DNA from: Bacteroidetes bacterium SCGC AAA795-G10
GTDB taxonomy: Bacteria; Bacteroidota; Bacteroidia; Flavobacteriales; Flavobacteriaceae
NCBI GenBank assembly: GCA_003130815.1
Contig: QFDA01000001.1
Coordinates: 820,131 to 884,130, forward strand
Direction of reading: 5' to 3'
Length of the DNA stretch: 64,000 nt
This document shows positions 15,712-23,570 of this stretch, piece by piece; positions within the stretch are counted from its first letter, which is position 1, and each line of letters begins with the position of its first letter. A program made the position numbers and the translations under genes. The notes beneath the pieces were generated by a model that was not told the DNA's origin, searched no databases, and saw only the letters and a list, made by a program, of their open reading frames with translations.

Positions 15712-16575
15712 ATGAAACTAATTAGATTTGGTCAACTTAAAAAAGAAAAGCCAGGCATATTAAAATCTGATGGAAAGCGACTTGATGTTTCTGCTTTTGT
15801 ATCGGATTATAATGAAAACTTTTTTAAAGAACAAGGGTATAAAGATCTTAAAAAATGGCTTTCTTTAAATGAAAATTCTTGTCCTGTAGTTGATAAAAGT
15901 ACCAGATGGGGCTGTCCCCTGGCAAGGCCTTCAAAAATTGTCTGCGTGGGATTAAATTATGCTAAACATGCAAAAGAAAGTGGTATGGAAATACCAAATG
16001 AACCTGTTTTATTTTTTAAATCAACTTCTGCAATTGTAGGACCATATGATCCAATTGTCATACCCAAAGGAAGTGTCAAGACAGACTGGGAGGTAGAACT
16101 TGCTATAGTTATTGGCAAGGAAGCTTCATATGTTTCAAAGCATGAGGCTTTAAAATATGTAGCTGGCTATGTTCTTCATAATGATGTAAGCGAACGTTCT
16201 TTTCAATTAGAGCGTTCGGGACAGTGGGTAAAAGGGAAGAGTAGTGACAGTTTTGCTCCTATAGGCCCATTTATTGCCACTAGTGATGAAATTATAGATC
16301 CAAATAATCTCAACCTTTGGCTTAAACTTAATGGAGAAACTATGCAGGATAGTAATACATCTGATTTTATTTTTAATGTTCAAGAAGTAATAAGTCATAT
16401 TAGTCAATTTATGACTTTACTTCCAGGTGATGTTATTTCAACAGGAACACCCTTTGGAGTTGGCCTAGGATTAAACCCACCAGTATACTTAAAAGAAGGA
16501 GATGAAGTAGAATTGGGTGTTGAAGGTCTGGGAATTTCAAAACAACTATGTGTAGCTTATAAAAATGATAATTGA
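15712..16575 (+). CDS. FAH-family hydrolase (probable 2,4-diketo-3-deoxy-L-fuconate hydrolase)
   Basis: 287 residues of the fumarylacetoacetate hydrolase family. The catalytic domain starts near PSKIVCVGLNYAKHAKE (about 76-92). Metal ligands are visible in TDWEVELAIVIG (two Glu, about 124-128) and HNDVSER (Asp). LPGDVISTGTPFGVGLG is the typical late motif. Homologues in non-phosphorylating fucose and rhamnose pathways cleave 2,4-diketo-3-deoxy-L-fuconate to pyruvate and L-lactate, fitting the L-lactate oxidising enzyme at the end of this operon. It begins 2 bases after the SDR stop and overlaps the lactonase gene by 11 bases. Confidence 0.87.
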   Translation: MKLIRFGQLKKEKPGILKSDGKRLDVSAFVSDYNENFFKEQGYKDLKKWLSLNENSCPVVDKSTRWGCPLARPSKIVCVGLNYAKHAKESGMEIPNEPVLFFKSTSAIVGPYDPIVIPKGSVKTDWEVELAIVIGKEASYVSKHEALKYVAGYVLHNDVSERSFQLERSGQWVKGKSSDSFAPIGPFIATSDEIIDPNNLNLWLKLNGETMQDSNTSDFIFNVQEVISHISQFMTLLPGDVISTGTPFGVGLGLNPPVYLKEGDEVELGVEGLGISKQLCVAYKNDN

Positions 16576-17389
16576 TAGCCATCAACATTTTTGGAATTAC
16601 AATCCTGAAAGAGATACTTGGATAGATGAATCAATGCATGCACTAAGAAAAAATTTTCTTCCAGAAAATTTAAAACCAATTTTAATAGATAATGGAATAG
16701 ATGGTTGTATTTCAGTTCAAGCAGATCAATCATACCAAGAAACAGAGTTTTTACTAGAATGTGCCTCTAATAACAAGTTTATAAAAGGTGTTGTAGGTTG
16801 GGTTGATTTATGTTCACCTGATCTAGAAAAAAAATTAAAAAGGTACAGTGAAGATAAAAAATTAAAAGGTGTGAGACACATTGTTCAATCTGAACATAAA
16901 GAATATTTACTTCGGAAGGATGTACAAGCTGGAATATCAAAATTATCCAATTTCAACCTTACTTTTGACTTGTTAGTTACTCCAATTCAGCTCCAATCTG
17001 CAATTAAGTTGGTAAAAACTTTTCCTAATCAAAAGTTTGTTCTAGATCATATTGCAAAACCTCGTATATCTGAACCATTAAATAAAACTTGGGTAAATGA
17101 CATTATTAATCTATCGAAACAGAATAATGTCTTTTGTAAGATTTCAGGATTAGTAACCGAGACAAAAGACTATAATTTTCTGGAAGCTGATTTTTTACCT
17201 TTTCTAGATATAATATTTCAATATTTTGGTTTTGACCGGATAATGTATGGTTCTGATTGGCCAGTTTGTTTACTAGCGGCAGAATATAAAAAGGTACTTG
17301 AAATAATTACCGATTATTTATCAAAATACGATTCTAAAACTAGAAAAAAAATAATGGGAACAAATGCCCAAATATTTTATAACTTATAA
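16565..17389 (+). CDS. Amidohydrolase-family L-fuconolactonase-type lactonase
   Basis: A 274-residue TIM-barrel amidohydrolase (Amidohydro_2). The N-terminus MIIDSHQHFW holds the HxH metal motif followed by the NPERDTWID stretch, and the C-terminal part has the MYGSDWPV motif with the conserved Asp. Fucono- and rhamnonolactonases of the deoxy-sugar pathways belong here and hydrolyse the lactone made by the sugar dehydrogenase. It overlaps the upstream hydrolase gene by 11 bases and is followed after 5 bases by the dehydrogenase gene, so it is translationally embedded in the operon. Confidence 0.87.
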   Translation: MIIDSHQHFWNYNPERDTWIDESMHALRKNFLPENLKPILIDNGIDGCISVQADQSYQETEFLLECASNNKFIKGVVGWVDLCSPDLEKKLKRYSEDKKLKGVRHIVQSEHKEYLLRKDVQAGISKLSNFNLTFDLLVTPIQLQSAIKLVKTFPNQKFVLDHIAKPRISEPLNKTWVNDIINLSKQNNVFCKISGLVTETKDYNFLEADFLPFLDIIFQYFGFDRIMYGSDWPVCLLAAEYKKVLEIITDYLSKYDSKTRKKIMGTNAQIFYNL

Positions 17390-17394
17390 TTAAA

Positions 17395-18177
17395 ATGGAT
17401 TTAGGATTAAAGGGTAAAATAATAATTGTAACTGGTGGCTCAAAGGGTATTGGCTCTGGTATTGTTTCAGTTTTACTAGAGGAAGGCGCTATACCCATTA
17501 TAGTAGGAAGAGACAAAAAGACTATTTTAAGTGTCGTAAATAAATATAAAGAAAGAAATCTTGAAGTTGGTTTTGCATTTGCAGAGTTGACTGATCCGAA
17601 GCAATGCGAGCAAGCCATAAAAAAAATTATTAATGACTTTAGAAAAATTGATGGTCTTGTAAATAATGCTGGAGTTAATGATGGAATAGGTCTAGAAAAG
17701 GGGACGTATGAAGACTTTTTAAATTCAATAAATAAAAACGTTGCTCACTATTACAAAATGACTCAACTAGTGTTACCCGAACTAAAAAAAAATAAGGGTG
17801 CAATTGTAAACATTGGCTCAAAAGTGTCGACTACAGGTCAAGGGGGGACATCAGGATATGCAGCTGCATGTGGTGGTAGAAATGCATTAACTAGAGAATG
17901 GGCAGTAGAATTAATACCTTATTCGATAAGAGTCAATAGTGTAATTGTAGCAGAATGTTATACACCTTTATATAAAAAATGGGTAGAAAGTTTCGAAAAT
18001 CCAAAAGAAAAGCTCGCTTCAATAACTGATAAAATACCCTTAGAAAAGCGAATGACAACCATTGAAGAAATTGCTAATACAGTAGCTTTTTTAATTTCAG
18101 AAAAATCAACCCATACAACTGGCCAATTGATTTATGTTGATGGTGGTTATTCTCATTTAGATCGAACAATTTTATAA
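17395..18177 (+). CDS. SDR family L-fucose dehydrogenase-like protein with altered active site
   Basis: A 260-residue SDR with cofactor loop TGGSKGIG (13-20), Asn-Asn-Ala-Gly at 90-93, Ser142 in NIGSK, and Tyr155 in SGYAAACGGRNALTREWAVEL. It resembles L-fucose dehydrogenases in the Arg-Glu-Trp-Ala-Val segment after the active site. The unusual point is residue 159: the YxxxK lysine is Cys here (codon TGT at 17869-17871). The expected role is oxidising L-fucose to the lactone. Either another residue replaces the lysine in this subfamily or activity is weak. Gene spacing (5 bases upstream, 15 downstream) puts it firmly in the operon. Confidence 0.8.
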   Translation: MDLGLKGKIIIVTGGSKGIGSGIVSVLLEEGAIPIIVGRDKKTILSVVNKYKERNLEVGFAFAELTDPKQCEQAIKKIINDFRKIDGLVNNAGVNDGIGLEKGTYEDFLNSINKNVAHYYKMTQLVLPELKKNKGAIVNIGSKVSTTGQGGTSGYAAACGGRNALTREWAVELIPYSIRVNSVIVAECYTPLYKKWVESFENPKEKLASITDKIPLEKRMTTIEEIANTVAFLISEKSTHTTGQLIYVDGGYSHLDRTIL

Positions 18178-18192
18178 CTGATTCAATTAAAT

Positions 18193-18555
18193 ATGGAGAC
18201 CGATGATAAAAAAAGGTACTGTCTAGCACTAGATTTAAAAAATGATCCAAAAAAAATTCAGGCCTACATAGATCATCATAAAAACGTATGGCCTGAAATT
18301 AAAGAAAGTATAAAAAATGCTGGGATTAATCATCTTGAGATTTTTCACACTCACAATCGATTGTTTATGATTATTGAAGCAGATAAAAATTTTTCAATCC
18401 AAAATAAATCTAAAATGGATTCAGTAAATCCTTTTGTTCAAAAATGGGAACAATTAATGTGGGAGTATCAAAAATCACTTCCCAATACCAAAAAAGGAAC
18501 TAAATGGGTTATGATGGAAAAAATTTATGATTTAGATAAATCACATCGTGATTAA
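18193..18555 (+). CDS. RhaM-family sugar mutarotase (L-fucose/L-rhamnose)
   Basis: A 120-residue protein of the L-rhamnose mutarotase family (ferredoxin-like fold dimer). Seen are RYCLALDLKNDPKKIQAYIDHH near the start, VWPEIKESIKNAGI, and the Trp pair in KWEQLMWEYQ. Members interconvert the anomers of 6-deoxy-hexoses; in fucose operons a protein of this family serves the fucose branch. It sits between the dehydrogenase and the transporter. Confidence 0.88.
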   Translation: METDDKKRYCLALDLKNDPKKIQAYIDHHKNVWPEIKESIKNAGINHLEIFHTHNRLFMIIEADKNFSIQNKSKMDSVNPFVQKWEQLMWEYQKSLPNTKKGTKWVMMEKIYDLDKSHRD

Positions 18556-18572
18556 AAAAAGTGATAATACTT

Positions 18573-19868
18573 ATGAATGTAAAATCACCATCTTTAGTTT
18601 CTAAGCAAGTATTAGTACCTTTTATATTAGTTACATCTCTTTTTGCTCTTTGGGGTTTTGCAAATGACATTACAAATCCAATGGTAGCTGCATTTGGAAC
18701 GCTTATGGAACTATCAAACGCTAAAGCAGCTTGGGTACAGTTAGCTTTTTATGGTGGCTATGCGACAATGGCTATACCGGCTGCAATTTTTGTAAGAAGA
18801 TTTAATTATAAAAATGGAATTATTCTTGGTCTGGCACTATATTCATTAGGCGCACTTCTTTTTTATCCAGCCGCAAAATTTGAAGCATTTGGATATTTTT
18901 TGATATCTCTTTACATATTAACATTTGGATTAGCTTTTTTGGAAACAACAGCTAGTCCTTACATAATGTCAATGGGTGAAGACAATACTGCAACTCGAAG
19001 ACTCAATTTAGCTCAGGCCTTTAATCCTTTTGGATCTCTCCTGGGTATGTTTGTTGCATCTAATTTTATTCTTTCAAAATTAAAATCAGATCGAAGGGAT
19101 ATTTCAGGAGAATTACTATTTAATTCTTTAGGGGATACTGAAAAAGCAATAATTAGAACACATGATTTAAGCATAATTAGTATGCCTTATATTATTTTAG
19201 GATTCTTTGTAGCTGGGATGTTAATCTTGATCACCATTACTAAAATGCCAAATAAAATTAGTGAATCACATTTATCAAATGAATTTGAGGCCTTTAAAAG
19301 ATTATTTCGAAATGCCAATTATAGGGAAGGAGTAATTGCTCAAATGTTTTATGTAGGTGCGCAAATTATGTGTTGGACATTTATAATACAATACGCTGAT
19401 AAATTGGGAATACAAAAGGCTCAGGCTCAAAATTATAATATTTTAGCAATGAGTATTTTTTTAACAAGTAGATTTCTTTGTACTTATTTAATGAAGTTTA
19501 TAAGCTCAAAAAAACTGCTAACTATATTTGCAGCTGGAGGGATAATCTCAATTTTTGGAGTTATTTTTATTCATGATATTAGAGGACTTTATTTTCTAAT
19601 TGCCACCTCTGCATTTATGTCTTTAATGTTTCCAACAATATATGGTTTGGCACTTCACGGTTTAGGGAACGATACTTCATTAGGGGCTGCGGGACTTGTA
19701 ATGGCAATTGTAGGAGGAGCACTTATGCCCCCCTTACAGGGATGGATTGTGGATTTTGAAGCTGTGGGGAACTTTAGAGCAGTAAACATTTCTTTTGTTT
19801 TACCTTTAATTTGTTTTTGTGTTATTGCGGCCTATGGTTACCGTACATTAAAAGTTCACAAAAACTAA
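18573..19868 (+). CDS. fucP: FucP-type L-fucose:H+ symporter (MFS)
   Basis: About 432 residues and about 12 membrane helices. I take the ATG at 18573 (MNVKSPSLVSK); an in-frame GTG at 18561 adds only four residues. LFALWGFANDITNPMV in helix 1 is the FucP hallmark, including the Asp and Asn positions linked to proton coupling and sugar binding. A second family motif is LAQAFNPFGSLLGMF. The protein imports an unphosphorylated sugar, matching the non-phosphorylating enzymes upstream. FucP homologues can take other sugars, so L-fucose is the likeliest rather than a proven substrate. Confidence 0.88.
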   Translation: MNVKSPSLVSKQVLVPFILVTSLFALWGFANDITNPMVAAFGTLMELSNAKAAWVQLAFYGGYATMAIPAAIFVRRFNYKNGIILGLALYSLGALLFYPAAKFEAFGYFLISLYILTFGLAFLETTASPYIMSMGEDNTATRRLNLAQAFNPFGSLLGMFVASNFILSKLKSDRRDISGELLFNSLGDTEKAIIRTHDLSIISMPYIILGFFVAGMLILITITKMPNKISESHLSNEFEAFKRLFRNANYREGVIAQMFYVGAQIMCWTFIIQYADKLGIQKAQAQNYNILAMSIFLTSRFLCTYLMKFISSKKLLTIFAAGGIISIFGVIFIHDIRGLYFLIATSAFMSLMFPTIYGLALHGLGNDTSLGAAGLVMAIVGGALMPPLQGWIVDFEAVGNFRAVNISFVLPLICFCVIAAYGYRTLKVHKN

Positions 19869-19873
19869 ATATC

Positions 19874-21031
19874 ATGAAAACAGATATTCATTACATTAAC
19901 AGTAAATATCCTTCAATACCTGACCTAAGAAATAGAGCTAAAGCTAAAATTCCCAGATTTGCTTTTGAATATTTAGACGGTGGGTGTAATGATGATGTAA
20001 ACTTGAAACGAAATACACAAAGAATTCGAGAAGTTGAGTTAAAACCAAAATATTTAGTTTCATATAAAGAACCTAATTTAAAGGTAAATCTATTCGATGA
20101 AACATATGATTCACCTTTTGGAATTGCACCTATAGGGCTACAAGGCTTAATGTGGCCTAAGGCACCAGAGATTCTTGCAAGAGCTGCTTTTGATCACAAC
20201 ATTCCTTTTATTTTAAGCACAGTATCTACGTCAAGTATAGAGACTATTTCTGAAATAACAGAAGGGAAATTTTGGTTTCAATTATATCATCCAGCCGAAG
20301 AAAGTGTAACTAAAGATTTATTAAAAAGAGCTCAATTATCAGGGTGTAAAGTTTTAATTATTCTTGCAGATGTTCCTTCTTTTGGTTATCGCCCCAGGGA
20401 TATTAGAAATGGATTAGCTATGCCACCTAAATTATCTATCAAAAATGTAATTCAAGTATTAAAAAGACCCGAGTGGGCTTTAAAAACTTTGATTAATGGG
20501 CAACCATCATTTGAGGTTTTAAAACCCTATATGCCAAAGAGCTTAAATTTAAAACAATTAGCAAAATTTATGGATAGTACTTTTTCAGGAAGATTAAATG
20601 AAGAAAAAATTAAAAAGCTTCGAGATGGTTGGAAAGGGAAATTGGTCATTAAAGGGACTGAATCTATTCATGATATTGAAAAAGCTTACAAATTGGGAGT
20701 TGATGGTGTTATAATATCTAATCATGGTGGAAGGCAAGTTGACGTTGGACAGGCAACTGTAGATTCACTAAAAACCGTAGCGCCAATCTATAAGGGCAAA
20801 TTAAAAATAATGATGGACAGTGGAATTCGAGGAGGGGCTGATGTTGCGAGAGTTTTGGGAGTTGGAGCAGACTTTACATTTTTAGGCAGGTCGTTTATGT
20901 ATGGTGTTTCTGCTCTAGGCTCAAAAGGAGGTACTCATACTATATCTGTAATTAAAAAGCAATTAAAACAGATTATGGAACAACTAGGTTGTAGTAAAAT
21001 AAAAGATTTCGTTGATACAAGGATATATTAG
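19874..21031 (+). CDS. FMN-dependent alpha-hydroxy acid dehydrogenase (probable L-lactate dehydrogenase)
   Basis: The start is at ATG 19874 (MKTDIHY), 5 bases after the transporter stop; a longer frame from 19811 lies inside the transporter gene. 385 residues with FMN-enzyme motifs: RFAFEYLDGG near 25, GIAPIGLQGLMWP, FQLYHP, catalytic Lys in KLVIKG, the catalytic SNHGGRQVD (His and Arg), and the phosphate-binding MMDSGIRGGAD...GRSFMYG. In this operon it would oxidise the L-lactate released by the FAH hydrolase to pyruvate, passing electrons to quinone or oxygen. Last gene of the operon. Confidence 0.87.
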   Translation: MKTDIHYINSKYPSIPDLRNRAKAKIPRFAFEYLDGGCNDDVNLKRNTQRIREVELKPKYLVSYKEPNLKVNLFDETYDSPFGIAPIGLQGLMWPKAPEILARAAFDHNIPFILSTVSTSSIETISEITEGKFWFQLYHPAEESVTKDLLKRAQLSGCKVLIILADVPSFGYRPRDIRNGLAMPPKLSIKNVIQVLKRPEWALKTLINGQPSFEVLKPYMPKSLNLKQLAKFMDSTFSGRLNEEKIKKLRDGWKGKLVIKGTESIHDIEKAYKLGVDGVIISNHGGRQVDVGQATVDSLKTVAPIYKGKLKIMMDSGIRGGADVARVLGVGADFTFLGRSFMYGVSALGSKGGTHTISVIKKQLKQIMEQLGCSKIKDFVDTRIY

Positions 21032-21104
21032 TGATTCATACAATTAAAATTTAAATTCTATTCTAACCTCTTAACAGAGATCATTATTTATAAGTATCAA
21101 ACTG

Positions 21105-23330
21105 TTAAAGTGTGCTAACTATTTTAATATTGGTGTTATTTATCAACTTAAGAAGATCTAATAATTGATCTATATTTCTCATATAATGTTTAGCTGCAGT
21201 TTTTTTCTTTCCAATTTTTATTTTATGGCTATTTGAGGGCAAACTCAAGAACATACTTTCATCTGTAACGTCATCCCCTGCCGCAAGACAAAAGTCATAT
21301 TTTTTTTGACTAATTAGATCAAGAGCAGTTACCCCTTTATTTATATTGGAAGGCATTAGTTCTAGAACTTTATTTCCATCTAGTAAGGTCAAATCATTTG
21401 GCAATAAACTTTTTAAAACTGTTTTTAATTCTACTGCTCTTTGAATGCCTAGTTCAGGATCTGCTTTTCTATAATGCCATGAAAGAGAATTTGTTTTGTG
21501 TTCAATAAATGTTCCTGGTGTGTTATCTGTGAATGTATTTAATACAGGAAGCAAATGTTCAATCCATTTTTTACTGAGTCCTTTTTTCTGATGCCATTCA
21601 CTATTTTTTTCCTTTAAATAAAGACCGTGCTCAGCAACTAAAGTAAGGTTCAATCCTTCAAAATGTTTATCTAAAAAGGAATAAGTTCTACCACTCATAA
21701 TGACAACATCAGTGTTTTCATGAGAATTTATATTATCCAATAAATCTAAAAGTGATTTAGGTGGAACAACTTTTTCTGGATTTTCATTAAATCCTACAAG
21801 GGTTCCATCATAATCTAATAATAAAAGTCTTTTTTTAGATTCTTGGTATGACTTTACTATTTTTTTTGTAATTGCAGGCGTAACCAATTTAACTTTTGAA
21901 GAAAATTCCTTTTTTGATGTCTCATTAAGTGTCTCTATGAAATTTGATGACCATTTATTTATATCATAGCGTTTAATTCGATTTCTTAGAATTAAATTTC
22001 TTTCCTTTTGCTCTTTTAAAGGCATCTCAACAGCAGTTTTTATTGCTTGAGAAAGTTGTTCTATATCAAAAGGATTTACAGATATTGCTTGAGGTAATTC
22101 TTTTGAGGCCCCTGCTAGTTCACTCAATATTAAGACACCATCATTATTAATACGTGTTGCTAAATACTCTTTAGCAACTAAATTCATACCATCACGAAGA
22201 GGTGTTATCATTGCAACATCAGATGAAACATACAAATCAATCAAATTTTCAAAAGGCATTGAACGATAATAATACCAGACTGGAGTCCAATTTACTGATG
22301 CAAATTTACCATTTATCCGGCCAACCACTTCATCTGTTTGTCGTTTTAAAATTTTGTATTGTGGAACCTTAGATCTTGATGGTACTGCTAACATTACTAA
22401 CCTGATTTTATCGTGATATTCTGGGTTAGTGTCTAGAAATCTTTCAAAAGCCAACAATCTATTTAATACTCCCTTAGTATAGTCTAGCCTGTCAATGGAA
22501 AGGATTAGCTTTCCCTCATTAGCCAACTTATGGGTATTGATTTGCCTTTTTAACTCCGAGCTACCAGTAGAAATCCTTAAGTTTTTTTGTGCGGCCATTT
22601 CAAATTTTTTGAAATCTATACCCATTGGGAAGGTATTTACAACTATTTCTCTACCTTGATAAAGGACAACATTAAAGTTAACTTCTAGGTTTAAAATTCT
22701 TTTAACAGAACTTAGAAAGTGCCGCTCATAATCATAGGTATGAAAACCTAAAAGATCTGCTCCTAACATTCCTTTTAATAATTCCTCTCTTTTAGCAAAA
22801 ATTCTAAAAATTTCAAATGAAGGAAAAGGTATATGAAGGAAAAAGCCAATTGTAACGTTTGGATTAACATCTTTAATCATCTGTGGGCAAAGCAAAAGTT
22901 GATAATCGTGAATCCATACTTTATCTCCATCTTTGACAACTTTTAAAACTTCGTCAGCAAATTTTTGATTTACTTCTTTATAAGATTCCCACTGATGTAA
23001 ATCAAATTTGTGAATTTCAATAAAGTAATGAAATAATGGCCAAAGGCATTTGTTGGAAAACCCAAAATAAAAATTATCTAACTCTAACTCATTAAGAAAG
23101 ACTGGACAAAACTGTTTATCCAATAAATCCTCATTAATCTGCCTTTTACTTTTTTTGTTTAAACTATCTGAACTTACCCCTGGCCAACCAATCCATAATG
23201 ATTTACCTTCATTATGAAATGATTTTAAACCCGTAGCAAGTCCTCCGCTTGTTGGAGAAAATATCCATTCGCCCTCTTTATTTTCAGCTTGAACAGGAAG
23301 TCTGTTTGATACGATAATATTTTTAGCCAT
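21105..23330 (-). CDS. Trehalose-6-phosphate synthase/phosphatase fusion (OtsA-OtsB)
   Basis: A 741-residue fusion. Residues about 1-475 are a GT20 synthase, seen in IIVSNRLPV, the SGGLATGLKSF donor loop, KVWIHDYQLLLCPQM, FLHIPFPSFEIFR, LSIDRLDYTKG and TPLRDGMNLVAKEY. Residues about 495-735 are a HAD phosphatase with LLLLDYDGTLVGF and a late AAGDDVTDE. The protein should convert UDP-glucose and glucose-6-phosphate to trehalose in one polypeptide, for osmotic or desiccation protection. It is divergent from a GH15 gene, a common neighbour in Bacteroidota. Confidence 0.94.
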   Translation of the reverse strand: MAKNIIVSNRLPVQAENKEGEWIFSPTSGGLATGLKSFHNEGKSLWIGWPGVSSDSLNKKSKRQINEDLLDKQFCPVFLNELELDNFYFGFSNKCLWPLFHYFIEIHKFDLHQWESYKEVNQKFADEVLKVVKDGDKVWIHDYQLLLCPQMIKDVNPNVTIGFFLHIPFPSFEIFRIFAKREELLKGMLGADLLGFHTYDYERHFLSSVKRILNLEVNFNVVLYQGREIVVNTFPMGIDFKKFEMAAQKNLRISTGSSELKRQINTHKLANEGKLILSIDRLDYTKGVLNRLLAFERFLDTNPEYHDKIRLVMLAVPSRSKVPQYKILKRQTDEVVGRINGKFASVNWTPVWYYYRSMPFENLIDLYVSSDVAMITPLRDGMNLVAKEYLATRINNDGVLILSELAGASKELPQAISVNPFDIEQLSQAIKTAVEMPLKEQKERNLILRNRIKRYDINKWSSNFIETLNETSKKEFSSKVKLVTPAITKKIVKSYQESKKRLLLLDYDGTLVGFNENPEKVVPPKSLLDLLDNINSHENTDVVIMSGRTYSFLDKHFEGLNLTLVAEHGLYLKEKNSEWHQKKGLSKKWIEHLLPVLNTFTDNTPGTFIEHKTNSLSWHYRKADPELGIQRAVELKTVLKSLLPNDLTLLDGNKVLELMPSNINKGVTALDLISQKKYDFCLAAGDDVTDESMFLSLPSNSHKIKIGKKKTAAKHYMRNIDQLLDLLKLINNTNIKIVSTL

Positions 23331-23570
23331 ACTAAATTTATGAACACAAAACTAACACCACTTCGAAAAGTAAAAGCCAAAAAAATCAATTTAAATTGAA
23401 TTTATCCTAATTTGAGAATCTTCAATGCTAATTAAAGAGAATATTTCAATAAATCACATCAATTATTTCAAATATGAACCACTTTAGTGTTTTCCTCGAT
23501 TAAAATCCAAAAAAGTTATTTATTCATCTTAAATTTAAAAAGGATTTTATCAAACTATCAAATAATAATT

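Noticed and set aside
17395-18177. Idea that the altered YxxxK site marks a pseudogene.
   Set aside because: The frame is full length, spacing in the operon is tight and all other SDR motifs are intact, so I keep it as a functional gene with an unusual site.
23386-23399. Perfect 14-base palindrome TCAATTTAAATTGA between the trehalose and GH15 genes.
   Set aside because: Only A/T plus two C-G pairs; such palindromes occur by chance in DNA of this composition, and no second copy near the other genes was seen. Not called as an operator.
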